Source of the DNA: Novosphingobium sp.
GTDB taxonomy: Bacteria > Pseudomonadota > Alphaproteobacteria > Sphingomonadales > Sphingomonadaceae
Assembly: GCF_039595395.1 (NCBI RefSeq)
Contig: NZ_JBCNLP010000001.1
Location: forward strand, 1,302,001 to 1,366,000
Reading direction: 5' to 3'
DNA length: 64,000 nt
The position numbers and the translations under genes were made by a program. This document shows positions 1 to 8,335 of this stretch, piece by piece. The notes beneath the pieces were generated by a model. It was not told the DNA's origin. It saw only the letters and a program-made list of their open reading frames with translations, and did not search any database. Position 1 is the first letter of the stretch, and every line of letters starts with the position of its first letter.

Positions 1-1
1 T

Positions 2-988
2 GAGGGCACCGGGCAGAGCGGCATCCACACCATGGCCGACATGGGCAATGTGGCGCTTTATGGCGACTGGGCGAGCGGCACGCTGGCCGCCGCGCAGGTC
101 GCCACCCGCATCCGCGAGCATAAGGCGCAGCACACCATCCATATGGGCGACGTCTATTTCGTAGGCGACGAGGATGAGGCCCGCGAAAACTTTCTGGGCG
201 AGGAGGTGCCGGGCAGTCCATGGCAGGCGGTGGCCTTCCCGCGCGGCACGCAGCGTTCCTTCGCGCTGAACGGCAATCACGAGATGTATGCGCGCGGAAA
301 GGGCTATTTTCGCCGCATCCTGCCCGCGCTCGACCAGCAGGCCAGCTTTTTCGCGTTGCAGAACCAGCATTGGCGCATCATCGGGCTCGACAGCGGCTAT
401 CACTCGATCACCTGGCCCTTCTGGGAACTGCTGTTCCGGCCCGATTGCCATCTGCCCGATGCGGCGGTGAACTGGCTGAAAGATCTGGTCACCACCCCGC
501 GTCCGGGTGATCCCAAGGAGCCACGCGGCACCATCATCCTCACCCATCACCAGCCTTTCTCCTTCTATGAGGCGGGCTTTCCCCGGCTGATGGAGCAGAT
601 CGGCGCGGTGCTGGGCGGGCCGGTGCTGTGGTTCTGGGGGCATGAGCATTGGATGAGCGTCTATGCCCCCGTCGAGCGCGCCGGGCTGGAGATCCACGGG
701 CGCTGCATCGGCCATGGCGGCATGCCCTGCGAACCGCCGGGCGAGACGCGCGATCCGGCCTATCCCATCCTGCTGGAGGATCACCGCATCCTCGATACCG
801 GCGCTCAGGTGGTGCTGTGGCCCAATGGCTATGCGATGCTGGGTTTCGACGGGCCCGATCTGCGCATCGATTACCGCGATGTCGAAGGCACGCTGGTCGC
901 GCATGAGGGCTGGACCCTGAAGGACGGCAAGATCGTTATGACAGAGGCACCCGTCGCCGATGTGGAGGGCATAGGCCCGCCGCTCTGA
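2..988 (+). CDS. Calcineurin-like metallophosphoesterase (5' end cut by window)
   Basis: This is a metal-dependent phosphoesterase of the calcineurin-like superfamily; its substrate cannot be read from the sequence. The characteristic metal-ligand blocks appear in order: a GDW block, GDVYFVGD, GNHEMY, THHQP and GHEHW. The reading frame is open back to the first bases of the window. The first in-window ATG (position 32) sits only a few residues before the first metal-binding aspartate, so the true start is probably upstream and the N-terminus is missing. No membrane segment is visible in the part present. The MAPEG gene follows on the same strand after 46 bp. The superfamily is secure; the role is unknown. 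Confidence 0.8.
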   Translation, partial: EGTGQSGIHTMADMGNVALYGDWASGTLAAAQVATRIREHKAQHTIHMGDVYFVGDEDEARENFLGEEVPGSPWQAVAFPRGTQRSFALNGNHEMYARGKGYFRRILPALDQQASFFALQNQHWRIIGLDSGYHSITWPFWELLFRPDCHLPDAAVNWLKDLVTTPRPGDPKEPRGTIILTHHQPFSFYEAGFPRLMEQIGAVLGGPVLWFWGHEHWMSVYAPVERAGLEIHGRCIGHGGMPCEPPGETRDPAYPILLEDHRILDTGAQVVLWPNGYAMLGFDGPDLRIDYRDVEGTLVAHEGWTLKDGKIVMTEAPVADVEGIGPPL

Positions 989-1034
989 CGATATCCGCCC
1001 TGAGCGGGAGGGGGCGCGACAAGGGAGACTGTCC

Positions 1035-1430
1035 ATGCGGCTCGAATTCCTGATGCTGGGCGCGGCTTTGCTGCTGGCGCTGGTCAACATTCTCTGGGCG
1101 GCGCAGTTGCGCAGCAGCCGCTATGGGCTGGCCTGGAACCTGAGTGCGCGCGACAAGCCCATGCCGTCGCCCGGCCCGGTGGCGGAGCGGCTGCAAAGGG
1201 CGCAGGCCAATCTTTACGAGACCTTGCCGCTGTTTATCGGCGCGGTGCTGGGGGCGGCGGCCAGCGGCCATCTGGGGTGGAAGACGCAGATGGGCAGCGT
1301 GCTCTATGTTGCCGGGCGGGCGGTCTATCTGCCGCTTTACGCGGGCGGTGTGCCGGTGGCGCGCACGCTGGTCTGGATGGTGTCTCTGGCCGGATTGTTG
1401 TTGGTGATCGCGGCGCTGATGCTGGGATAG
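1035..1430 (+). CDS. MAPEG family membrane protein
   Basis: A 131-residue, mostly hydrophobic protein of the MAPEG family (membrane-associated proteins in eicosanoid and glutathione metabolism). It has about four predicted transmembrane helices and the polar RAQANLYETLP segment after the first helix that is typical of bacterial members. A purine-rich AAGGGAGA stretch lies about 8 bases before the ATG. Bacterial MAPEG proteins are often glutathione-dependent transferases or peroxidases, but the substrate is not known here. Its length is normal for the family. Confidence 0.8.
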   Translation: MRLEFLMLGAALLLALVNILWAAQLRSSRYGLAWNLSARDKPMPSPGPVAERLQRAQANLYETLPLFIGAVLGAAASGHLGWKTQMGSVLYVAGRAVYLPLYAGGVPVARTLVWMVSLAGLLLVIAALMLG

Positions 1431-1445
1431 TCATCAAAATCGCGC

Positions 1446-1466
1446 GCGTTTTTCTGTGAAAAACGC
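1446..1466. other. Perfect 9-bp hairpin after the MAPEG gene
   Basis: GCGTTTTTC and GAAAAACGC form a perfect stem around a 3-base loop, 16 bp after the MAPEG stop. There is no clear T-run after it, so it may be a weak terminator or an mRNA 3' end structure rather than a canonical intrinsic terminator. Confidence 0.4.
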
Positions 1467-1498
1467 AGAATCCAGCCACTGTCCCACAATGATTCCGC

Positions 1499-1504
1499 TA
1501 TAAT
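1499..1504 (+). promoter_or_regulatory. Possible -10 element for the GGDEF-EAL gene
   Basis: An exact TATAAT lies in a locally AT-rich stretch about 108 bp before the proposed TTG start of the diguanylate cyclase/phosphodiesterase gene. No convincing -35 box was found at 16-18 bp spacing, so this is only a candidate. Confidence 0.25.
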
Positions 1505-1611
1505 ACTTATTACGATTTAGCTCTCCACTCATCATGCGTGGTGCGGTGGCATTTACGTTTGGCTTATAGCTTGGCCCGATCCCTTCTTGTACCCCCTTCA
1601 GGAAGCTGGCC

Positions 1612-3519
1612 TTGCTGCTTATTCAGAACAAAATTCTTGGGATGATCGCCGATGGCGAGCCGCTGGAACAGACAGCCCGGCAGATCTGCGTCAATCTGGA
1701 AGAGACGCTGCCGGGCGTGGCCAGCTCGATCCTTACGGTGGATCGCGCCGGGCTGATGCATCCGCTGGCCGGGCCCAGCCTGCCTGCCAGCTACAGCGCG
1801 GCCATCGAGGGGCTGATGATCGGGCCCGAGGTCGGCTCCTGCGGCACGGCGGCCTATCGCCGCGAACCTGTGGTGATCGACGACATCGTGCATGATCCGC
1901 GCTTTGCCCGCTTCATCCATCTGCTCGACGGGCTGGACCTGCAGGCCTGCTGGTCCTTCCCCGTGATCGATGCGACCGGACGGGTGATGGCGGTGCTGGC
2001 GGTCTATGCCCCGCAGGCGCGCGGCCCCTCGCAGGAAGAGCGCGAACTGGCATTGGCTTGCGTCGATCTGTGCGGCACCGCGCTACGCCGTCAGGAACGC
2101 ATCATCGACCGCGAGAGGCGCGCCACCATCGATGCGCTGACCGGCCTGCCCAACCGGCTGGCCTTCAACGCTGCTCTCGCCAACATCGCCTGCGATGAGC
2201 CGGGCTCATGGGCACTCTTCGTGCTCGATCTCGACAATCTGAAAGTGGTGAACGACACCTTCGGCCATCTGGCGGGCGACGATCTGATCCGCGCCGCGGC
2301 CCGCCGCCTGTCGCAGGCCATGGCGCCCGACCTCGCCTTCCGGCTGGGGGGCGACGAATTTGCCGTCATCATCCAGTCCGCCAGCTTTCTGGCCGATCTC
2401 GACGACACGGCGCAGAACATCTTCCGCCTGCTCGATTCGCCCGCCATCTGCCACGGCCATTCGTTGGTGCCGCAGGCCACCATCGGCGCGGCGGTGCTCA
2501 GCCATGCGCAGGCCAGCGCCATCGCGGTGAATGAGGCGGCCGATTTCGCGCTCTACCACGCCAAGGAGACCGGGCGGGGCGGTTTCGTGCGCTATTGGCC
2601 GGGCATCGGCACGCGCATCGCGCATCGTCGCGACGCCATCCGCGACGTGGCGGAGGCTTTGGCCGAAGACCGGATCGAGGCGCATTACCAGCCCGTCGTC
2701 CGGCTCGACACCGGGGAGATCATCGGGCTGGAAGCCCTGTGCCGCATGCGCACCCCCGACGGCGGGATCGTGTCGGCCCATGCCTTTCAGGATGCCACCG
2801 CCGACGCCCGCGTCGCCGCCGAACTGACCCGCCAGATGGTCGACAGCGTGGCGCGCGATATGGTCTGGTGGCGCGCTCTGGGCCTGCCGTTCCAGCATGT
2901 GGGGATCAATGTCACCACCGCCGATTTCTACACCGGCAGTCTGGCGACCAAGCTGACCGAGGCTTTCGAGCGTGCGGGCGCGCCGCTCGACCATCTGGTG
3001 CTGGAGGTGACCGAGGACGTCTATCTGGGGCGTCGCGATCAGGTCGTCCCGCGTGAGATTGCCGCCCTGCGCAAGGCCGGGGTGAAGGTGGCGCTCGACG
3101 ATTTCGGCACCGGCTATGCCTCGCTGACGCATCTGCTTCAGGTGCCGGTGGACATCATCAAGATCGATCAGGCCTTTGTCGCCCGGCTGCGCCCCGGCGA
3201 TCCCAGTCTGGTGATCGTCGACGGGCTGATCGACATCGTGCGGCGGCTGGGCATGGAGGTGATCGCGGAAGGGATCGAGACCGGGGCTCAGGCCCGGCAG
3301 CTCTGGACCATGGGCTGCAAGTTCGGGCAGGGTTTCGCCTATTCGCGCGCCATCGACCGCGAGGCGATTGCCGCCATGCTGCGCGACCATGCCGAGGAAG
3401 AGGATGAGAACGGTGTGCTGCGCTGCGCGCGCCATCACGACCCCGAGCCGCCGCGCCGCCGCGCCAGCCTGCCGCTTCAGGCGGTGGAGGAAACGCCGCA
3501 GCGGGCGGTCTCGTTCTGA
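1612..3519 (+). CDS. GAF-GGDEF-EAL cyclic-di-GMP turnover protein
   Basis: A 635-residue cytoplasmic signalling protein. Residues 1-155 form a GAF sensor domain. Residues about 170-330 form a GGDEF domain with an intact GGDEF at 246-250. The EAL domain begins near 345, with EAL at 374-376 and intact downstream catalytic motifs (LDDFGTGYASL, KIDQAF, EGIET). By the motifs it could both make and degrade c-di-GMP; which activity dominates cannot be read. The start is a TTG because an in-frame stop lies just upstream and AGGAAG sits 6 bases before the TTG. A short basic C-terminal tail follows the EAL domain. Confidence 0.88.
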   Translation: MLLIQNKILGMIADGEPLEQTARQICVNLEETLPGVASSILTVDRAGLMHPLAGPSLPASYSAAIEGLMIGPEVGSCGTAAYRREPVVIDDIVHDPRFARFIHLLDGLDLQACWSFPVIDATGRVMAVLAVYAPQARGPSQEERELALACVDLCGTALRRQERIIDRERRATIDALTGLPNRLAFNAALANIACDEPGSWALFVLDLDNLKVVNDTFGHLAGDDLIRAAARRLSQAMAPDLAFRLGGDEFAVIIQSASFLADLDDTAQNIFRLLDSPAICHGHSLVPQATIGAAVLSHAQASAIAVNEAADFALYHAKETGRGGFVRYWPGIGTRIAHRRDAIRDVAEALAEDRIEAHYQPVVRLDTGEIIGLEALCRMRTPDGGIVSAHAFQDATADARVAAELTRQMVDSVARDMVWWRALGLPFQHVGINVTTADFYTGSLATKLTEAFERAGAPLDHLVLEVTEDVYLGRRDQVVPREIAALRKAGVKVALDDFGTGYASLTHLLQVPVDIIKIDQAFVARLRPGDPSLVIVDGLIDIVRRLGMEVIAEGIETGAQARQLWTMGCKFGQGFAYSRAIDREAIAAMLRDHAEEEDENGVLRCARHHDPEPPRRRASLPLQAVEETPQRAVSF

Positions 3520-3633
3520 AGCGACGAACGGCGCGCCGGATCGGACCCTTCGGGCTTTACCAGAGGCCGCCCCCGGCTCTAAGACACGGGCCATGAACAG
3601 TTTCGTGCTTTTCCGCATCCGGGGTCTGGATCT

Positions 3634-5004
3634 GTGAGCGAGGCGGCGCAGGACAAGCCCGTCGTCGTCGTCGGTGCCGGCTTTTCGGGCACCTTGCTGG
3701 CCATCAATCTGGTGAGGCAGGGCGCGCGCGTGGTGCTGGTGGAGCGCGATGGCGGCCATTTCGCCAAAGGCGTGGCCTATGGCACGCGGCAGGTGGGCCA
3801 TTTGCTCAATGTGCGCGCGTCCAATATGAGCGCCTTTCCCGAAGACCCCGATCACTTCCTGCGCTGGCTGGGCTGCGACAGCGGGCCCGAGCGCGGCGAG
3901 AAGGCCAGCCGTTTCGTGCCCCGCCCGACCTATGGCCATTATCTGCATGAACAACTCATGGCGGCGCTCTCGGCTTCGCCCGAGCTGCTGACCATCCGTC
4001 AGGGCGAGGCGCGCGATGCCGAGCGCAGCGCGGATGGCATCACCCTGCATATGGCCGATGGCGAGTTGCTGGAGGCGCGGGCGCTGGTGATGGCCTCGGG
4101 CAATTTCCCGCCCGCCATGCTGCGCGTGCTGGCCGATCTGCCCGCGCCTCTGCTGCAGGCCGACCCATGGGCGCCCGATGCTTTGGAAGGGCTGGGCCCA
4201 GACGCGCATGTGTTGCTGGTGGGGGCCGGGCTGACTGCGGTGGATATGGCGATCAGCCTGGATCGCGCGGGCTTTGCCGGGCGGATCACCGCTCTGTCGC
4301 GCCGGGGGCTGCTGCCGCGCGCGCATGCGCTGGAGGGGCCTGCGGTGAAACCCGTGGAGCGCCCGGCGGAACGCGGCGCGGCCTTGCTGCACCGCTTGCG
4401 GGAACGGGCCCGGCAGGTGGACTGGCGCGAGGCCGTCGATGAGCTGCGGCCCCACACACAGGCGCTGTGGCGGCTGCATGATCGCGAGCAACAGGCGCGG
4501 CTGCTGCGCCATCTGCGGCCATGGTGGGATGTGCATCGCCATCGTCTGGCTCCGCCTGTGGCGGAGCGGGTGGCGCAGATGCGGGGCGAGGGGCGGTTGA
4601 GTGTGGTAGCTGGACGCATCCTGTCGGTGGAGCATCAGGGCGATCAGGCGCAACTTGTCTGGCGCCCGCGCGGGCAGGATGAGCCGCGGGCGATGGCGGT
4701 GGACCGCATCCTGCTCTGCACCGGCCCTGAAAGCGACATCGCGCTTTGCGGCGATCCCTTGCTGGACCGGCTGGCGGCGCGCGGGCTGATCCGTTCGGAC
4801 CGGCACCGGCTGGGGCTGGATGTCGATCATGCCGGGCGGCTGCTCGACGCCGATGGCGCGGCGGATGACCGGCTGCTGGCGGTGGGGCCCCTGACGCGAG
4901 GTGCCTTCTGGGAAAGCGTGGCGGTGCCCGATATCCGCCGTCAGGTCTGGACCACTGCCCGCATGATGACCCAGAGTCATTGGGTGGGCGGCGAGGGACT
5001 GTAA
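3634..5004 (+). CDS. FAD/NAD(P)-binding protein (NAD_binding_9 / YdhS-like)
   Basis: A 456-residue flavoprotein-like enzyme. The N-terminal dinucleotide fold begins almost immediately (VVVVGAGFSG), followed by LVERDGGHFAKGVAYGT and the LNVRASNMSAFPEDPD block that marks the NAD_binding_9/YdhS group. A second dinucleotide motif (VLLVGAGLTAVDMA) lies near residue 190. The proposed start is GTG; upstream GGGG is only a weak ribosome site. The reaction is unknown: homologues are annotated as hydroxyacylglutathione-like or generic oxidoreductases without firm evidence. The small secreted protein gene follows after 38 bp. Confidence 0.78.
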   Translation: MSEAAQDKPVVVVGAGFSGTLLAINLVRQGARVVLVERDGGHFAKGVAYGTRQVGHLLNVRASNMSAFPEDPDHFLRWLGCDSGPERGEKASRFVPRPTYGHYLHEQLMAALSASPELLTIRQGEARDAERSADGITLHMADGELLEARALVMASGNFPPAMLRVLADLPAPLLQADPWAPDALEGLGPDAHVLLVGAGLTAVDMAISLDRAGFAGRITALSRRGLLPRAHALEGPAVKPVERPAERGAALLHRLRERARQVDWREAVDELRPHTQALWRLHDREQQARLLRHLRPWWDVHRHRLAPPVAERVAQMRGEGRLSVVAGRILSVEHQGDQAQLVWRPRGQDEPRAMAVDRILLCTGPESDIALCGDPLLDRLAARGLIRSDRHRLGLDVDHAGRLLDADGAADDRLLAVGPLTRGAFWESVAVPDIRRQVWTTARMMTQSHWVGGEGL

Positions 5005-5042
5005 CGCCTGCCTCGCGGGGCCGGGCGTAATAGGGAGGTGTG

Positions 5043-5522
5043 ATGCTGCCTTTGCTGCTGATAGCCGCGCAAGCGCCTGTTCTGGATCCCTTGCCGCGGC
5101 AATGGGCTCAGTTCAGCCGGGTGAGGTCGCTCAATCGGGTGCATGAGACGGTGGATATCGGCACCGGCGAGGGGGCTCGGGGCGGGGCCTTTGCCTATCA
5201 CTTGCGCTTCACCCGGCAGGTGCCCACCGACCATGGCCGCGCTTACAAGACGCAGGTGCGATGGGCGGACAGCGCAACATGCCCCGCGATCCGCCCGGTG
5301 ATGGAGGCCATGGTCGGCATCACCATGCCCCGACCCGCGCCCCATGGCGTGCCGGGGGAGCAGACGATGATCGTGCTGGATGGCGCGACCTACCGGCTGA
5401 ACGTGCCCTCATCCGACCCGGTGGGGGAGATGACGATCAGCTCGAGCGCCGGTTCGTCGCTGGCCGCATGGGTCGATCGCTCGCTGGAGGCGCTGGCGCC
5501 TTGCTGGAAGGCGGCGCCTTAA
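5043..5522 (+). CDS. Small secreted protein of unknown function
   Basis: A 159-residue protein that I do not recognise. It begins with a short hydrophobic stretch ending in an Ala-rich segment (MLPLLLIAAQA), suggesting export. A strong GGAGG lies 4 bases before the ATG at 5043; the overlapping GTG at 5040 is too close to it. Two cysteines (in ATCPAIRPV and in the C-terminal LAPCWKAA) could form a disulfide. The gene lies on the same strand between the FAD-binding protein and the flippase-like gene. Confidence 0.65.
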   Translation: MLPLLLIAAQAPVLDPLPRQWAQFSRVRSLNRVHETVDIGTGEGARGGAFAYHLRFTRQVPTDHGRAYKTQVRWADSATCPAIRPVMEAMVGITMPRPAPHGVPGEQTMIVLDGATYRLNVPSSDPVGEMTISSSAGSSLAAWVDRSLEALAPCWKAAP

Positions 5523-5567
5523 AAAGGGTTGGCGGAACCGCAATGAGGGCGCCCGCATTTCATCGCC

Positions 5568-6647
5568 ATGGAACGCGCCGCCGCCCAAGGGTCTGAGACA
5601 CACGCGCCGGGCGATGACGCCACAGCCCGCTTGCCTGGATATGGCGGGAAACCGGGCTCCGCTCGCGCCTCGGCTCGTTGGCGCAACTGGTTCTTCGCGC
5701 TGATGCTGGTGGCCGCGCTGGTGGTTTCGGTGCTGCATCGCCATGAGATCGCCCGGCTGGTGCTGCTGGCGGGCAAGGCGCGGCCCGGCTGGCTGGTGCT
5801 GGCGGTGGTGCTTCAGCTCTCGACTTATCTCAGCCTGGCGCTTGGCTGGCAGGCGGTGCTGCGTCATGCCGGGCACCCCCAGCCCATGCCGCGCCTGATC
5901 CGCATCGCCTTTACCAAGCTGTTTGCCGATCAGGCCCTGCCCAGCGCCGGGCTGGGCGGCAATGTGGTGCTGGTGGACCAGTTGATGATGACCGGCGTGC
6001 CGCGCGGCGCGGCGGTGGCGGCGCTGATCCTCTCGATGATCGGTTTCTATGCGGCCTATATGGTTTTTGCCGTGGCGATGCTGGCCATGCTGTGGCTGCT
6101 GGGCCATGCCGCGCCCTGGATCGCCGGGCTGGTCAGCATGTTCCTGCTGGTGGCCATGGCCATTCCCGGCGTGGCGCTGTGGCTGCGGCGGCGCGGGCAG
6201 GGCCCCATGCCGCGCTGGATCGCGCGGCTGAGCTTTGTGCGCGGCCTGCTCGAAGCGGTGGGCGAGGCGCCGGGCGAGCTGCTGCGCAACCGCGCGCTGA
6301 TCGCTCAGGTCACGGTCTGGAACGCGCTGATCTTTCTGGCTGACGCGGCCACGCTGCTGGCCTGCCTGCGCGCGCTGGGGCAGGGGGGCGGGTTTGGCGC
6401 GGCCTATATCGCCTTCATGATGGCCTCGATCGTCATCACGCTGGGGCCGGTGCCGCTGGGGCTTGGCAGTTTCGAGGCGACCTGCACCGCCATGCTGCGC
6501 CTGCTGGGCGTGCCTTTCGAGGGCGGTTTTGCCGCCACCATGCTGCTGCGGGTGCTGACCTTGTGGCTGCCGCTGCTGCCCGGTCTTGTGCTGATGCGCG
6601 GTGCGATCAGGCCGAATCGCGAAAACGCCGATTCGTCAGAAGGATGA
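5568..6647 (+). CDS. Lysylphosphatidylglycerol synthase transmembrane/flippase-like (UPF0104) protein
   Basis: A 359-residue integral membrane protein with about eight predicted helices after a polar 40-residue N-terminus. It matches the UPF0104/LPG-synthase transmembrane family: the GGNVVLVDQLMMTGVPRGAA region and the late GPVPLGLGSFEAT block are characteristic. Members are thought to translocate lipids or polyprenyl-linked substrates; the specific substrate is not deducible. It lacks the catalytic LPG synthase domain. It converges on mucR paralogue 1. Confidence 0.75.
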   Translation: MERAAAQGSETHAPGDDATARLPGYGGKPGSARASARWRNWFFALMLVAALVVSVLHRHEIARLVLLAGKARPGWLVLAVVLQLSTYLSLALGWQAVLRHAGHPQPMPRLIRIAFTKLFADQALPSAGLGGNVVLVDQLMMTGVPRGAAVAALILSMIGFYAAYMVFAVAMLAMLWLLGHAAPWIAGLVSMFLLVAMAIPGVALWLRRRGQGPMPRWIARLSFVRGLLEAVGEAPGELLRNRALIAQVTVWNALIFLADAATLLACLRALGQGGGFGAAYIAFMMASIVITLGPVPLGLGSFEATCTAMLRLLGVPFEGGFAATMLLRVLTLWLPLLPGLVLMRGAIRPNRENADSSEG

Positions 6648-6674
6648 GGCCCGGCGACAGGCCTCATCCATCAG

Positions 6675-6723
6675 AGCATCGCGCGAAAAAGTGGGGGCCG
6701 ATTTTTCGCGAAAAAGCGATGCG
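6675..6723. repeat. AGCATCG..CGATGC palindromic repeat, copy 1 (downstream of mucR 1)
   Basis: A 49-bp imperfect palindrome, outer arms AGCATCG/CGATGC and inner arms GCGAAAAA/TTTTTCGC, lies between the flippase-like gene and the stop of mucR paralogue 1. The same sequence, in reverse orientation, lies at 58755-58800 downstream of the second mucR gene. It resembles the short dispersed intergenic palindromes with a GAAAAAGTGGGAACCGGTTTTT core that are common in alphaproteobacteria (recalled from general knowledge). Confidence 0.7.
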
Positions 6724-6738
6724 GTAACAAAAGCCGGA

Positions 6739-7191
6739 TCAGGCCTCGGCCGCGACGGCCTTCTTGCGGGGCACGCGTGCAGGCTTGGGCTCGGCAGCGG
6801 ACTTGATAGGCTTGCGGCCCAGACCGATCTTCACCGCCAGCTCCTTGCGGCGCGCGGCATAATCGGGCGCGACCATCGGATAATCGGCAGGCAGGTTCCA
6901 GCGGGTGCGATACTCGGCGGGCGAAAGCTGATGGTCGGTCGCCAGATGGCGCTTGAGCATCTTCATCCGCGTGCCGCAATCGAGGCAGGTCAGCGTATCG
7001 GCCTTCAGCGAGGCGCGAATCGAGACGGCGGGGGCAGGCTTGTGTTCTTCGGCGACCTCTTCGCCAAGGCGCTCCAGCGAACCATACACCGACTGGATCA
7101 GGCGCGGCAGATCCTCACCGGCAACGGTGTTGTGGCCGACATGAGCTGAAACGATATCCGCGGCGAGCGTAAGGAGCGTTTCATTGATCAT
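6739..7191 (-). CDS. MucR/Ros family zinc-finger transcriptional regulator (paralogue 1)
   Basis: A 150-residue DNA-binding regulator. MucR proteins are alphaproteobacterial global repressors (H-NS-like) of exopolysaccharide, motility and surface genes. The N-terminal helical oligomerisation region (MINETLLTLAADIVSAHVGH) is followed by a zinc finger CLDC..HLATDH, then YRTRWNLPADYPMVAPDY, the family signature, and a basic tail. The open frame extends to 7437, but that extension lacks family similarity; GAGGAG lies at a suitable distance before the ATG at 7191. It keeps both finger cysteines, unlike paralogue 2 at 58837-59283. Confidence 0.9.
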   Translation of the reverse strand: MINETLLTLAADIVSAHVGHNTVAGEDLPRLIQSVYGSLERLGEEVAEEHKPAPAVSIRASLKADTLTCLDCGTRMKMLKRHLATDHQLSPAEYRTRWNLPADYPMVAPDYAARRKELAVKIGLGRKPIKSAAEPKPARVPRKKAVAAEA

Positions 7192-7436
7192 GGCATGTTT
7201 CTCCTCGGGGGGCTTGGTGTAAAGCTGTGTAAACAGAAAGCGCGGTCTGTTCGAGAGGAAATGCATCCAATACTTGTCGCGAATTGTACGACCATGGTCC
7301 GGGATGCGCTCGCATCGCGTCAATCCGGCGCAAAATCGCGCGATTGCCAGCCAAAGGGCAAGATGGTCATGGACAATAGGCAAAAGTGGACATCGGGCAT
7401 GCCCGAGGGAACCGGCACCATGAAGCAGGATGTTCA

Positions 7437-7511
7437 TGGTGGGCGCGACAGGGATTGAACCTGTGACCCCACCCGTGTGAAGGGTGTGCTCTACCGCTGA
7501 GCTACGCGCCC
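7437..7511 (-). tRNA. tRNA-Val (anticodon CAC), copy 1
   Basis: A 75-nt cloverleaf on the minus strand with CCA encoded. The acceptor arms are GGGCGCG/CGCGCCC. The anticodon arm CACCC-TTCACAC-GGGTG places CAC at positions 34-36, reading GUG (valine). The T arm is ACAGG-TTCAATC-CCTGT. It is identical to the second copy 56 bp away. Confidence 0.95.
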
Positions 7512-7567
7512 GCGCCCCGACATAAATCGGGCGGGTTCAAGTGACTTTGGCCATCCTCTTGAAAGGA

Positions 7568-7642
7568 TGGTGGGCGCGACAGGGATTGAACCTGTGACCC
7601 CACCCGTGTGAAGGGTGTGCTCTACCGCTGAGCTACGCGCCC
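7568..7642 (-). tRNA. tRNA-Val (anticodon CAC), copy 2
   Basis: Identical in sequence to the copy at 7437-7511, including the encoded CCA. As the upstream member on the minus strand it is probably co-transcribed with copy 1. It is divergent from the DUF3297 gene that starts 79 bp away. Confidence 0.95.
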
Positions 7643-7721
7643 GCTGTCACTTGCGGAGAGGCGCCACTAGACGCACCGCGCGCCGTTGACAAGTGGCCCG
7701 CGAAAATTATTGAGCAATGCC

Positions 7722-8030
7722 ATGACTGATACGCCAGAAACCAGCTCGCCCGCCGCCGCCTCCGGTGCCGACACGCCGCCCGACCGCCTGGCGATCAACC
7801 CCGCCAGCCCGCATTTCAATGCAGACCTGCTCCAGCGCGGCATCGGCATCCGCTTCAAGGGCGTGGTGCGCAACAATGTCGAGGAATACTCGATCTCCGA
7901 AGGCTGGGTGCGCGTGCAGGCCGGCAAGTCCATGGACCGCAAGGGCAATCCGCTGACCATCAAGCTGAGCGGGCCCGTCGAGGCATGGTTCGAGGATCTG
8001 GGCGAGAACGCTCCGGTGGCGAAGGCCTGA
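7722..8030 (+). CDS. DUF3297 family protein
   Basis: A 102-residue soluble protein matching DUF3297: the core PPDRLAINPASPHFNADLL, the GIGIRFKG block, EEYSISEGWVRV and GNPLTIKLSGPVEAWF are typical. The function of the family is unknown. The frame is open from a TTG at 7686, but the ATG at 7722 gives the usual MTD- start and length. Repeat copy A follows 20 bp after the stop. Confidence 0.85.
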   Translation: MTDTPETSSPAAASGADTPPDRLAINPASPHFNADLLQRGIGIRFKGVVRNNVEEYSISEGWVRVQAGKSMDRKGNPLTIKLSGPVEAWFEDLGENAPVAKA

Positions 8031-8050
8031 GGATCAAGAAAAAGTAAGGT

Positions 8051-8313
8051 GCGAGGGGATTATCCCCTCGCGCTCCCTTTAATGTCTGCCTTGCGCATCG
8101 GGTTCGGCTCTGCGCCCAGATTGCCGCGCCGCAGGCCTTCACACGAGAAAAGGCGCCAAAGCATTCCTGCCTGCGGCGCCTTTTCTTCTGCTGGTGGAGA
8201 GTTTGGGCGCACCATTTCGGTGCCACTTACCTATCGTCGGAAGACGTTATGGGAGCGCGAGGGCCCGGAGCATTCCTCTTGAGGAATGCGACCAACAAAG
8301 ACTCCCCCCTCGC
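8051..8313 (-). repeat. Hairpin-ended intergenic repeat, copy A
   Basis: A 263-bp copy between the convergent DUF3297 and CHAP genes. The R end is a GCGAGGGGATTATCCCCTCGC hairpin, followed by the TGTCTGCCTTGCGCATCGGG arm. The central inverted repeat is GCCGCAGGC/GCCTGCGGC. The L arm carries TCGTCGGAAGACG. The L-end hairpin is enlarged, with GGAGCATTCC-TCTT-GGAATGC held between GCGAGGG and CCCTCGC. Orientation is minus, with L defined as the CGTCTTCCGACGA side. It leaves only about 20 bp to each stop codon. Confidence 0.9.
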
Positions 8314-8335
8314 ATCTTCCTCACGTCCAACACCT

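Noticed and set aside
2206..4980. 924-residue minus-strand open frame opposite the GGDEF-EAL and FAD-binding genes
   Set aside because: It is a high-GC antisense shadow: no recognisable domain, biased to His/Arg/Gln/Gly, and fully overlapped by two well-supported genes.
7437..7642. Near-identical 75-bp repeats as a possible CRISPR or att repeat
   Set aside because: They fold as complete tRNA-Val genes with encoded CCA.
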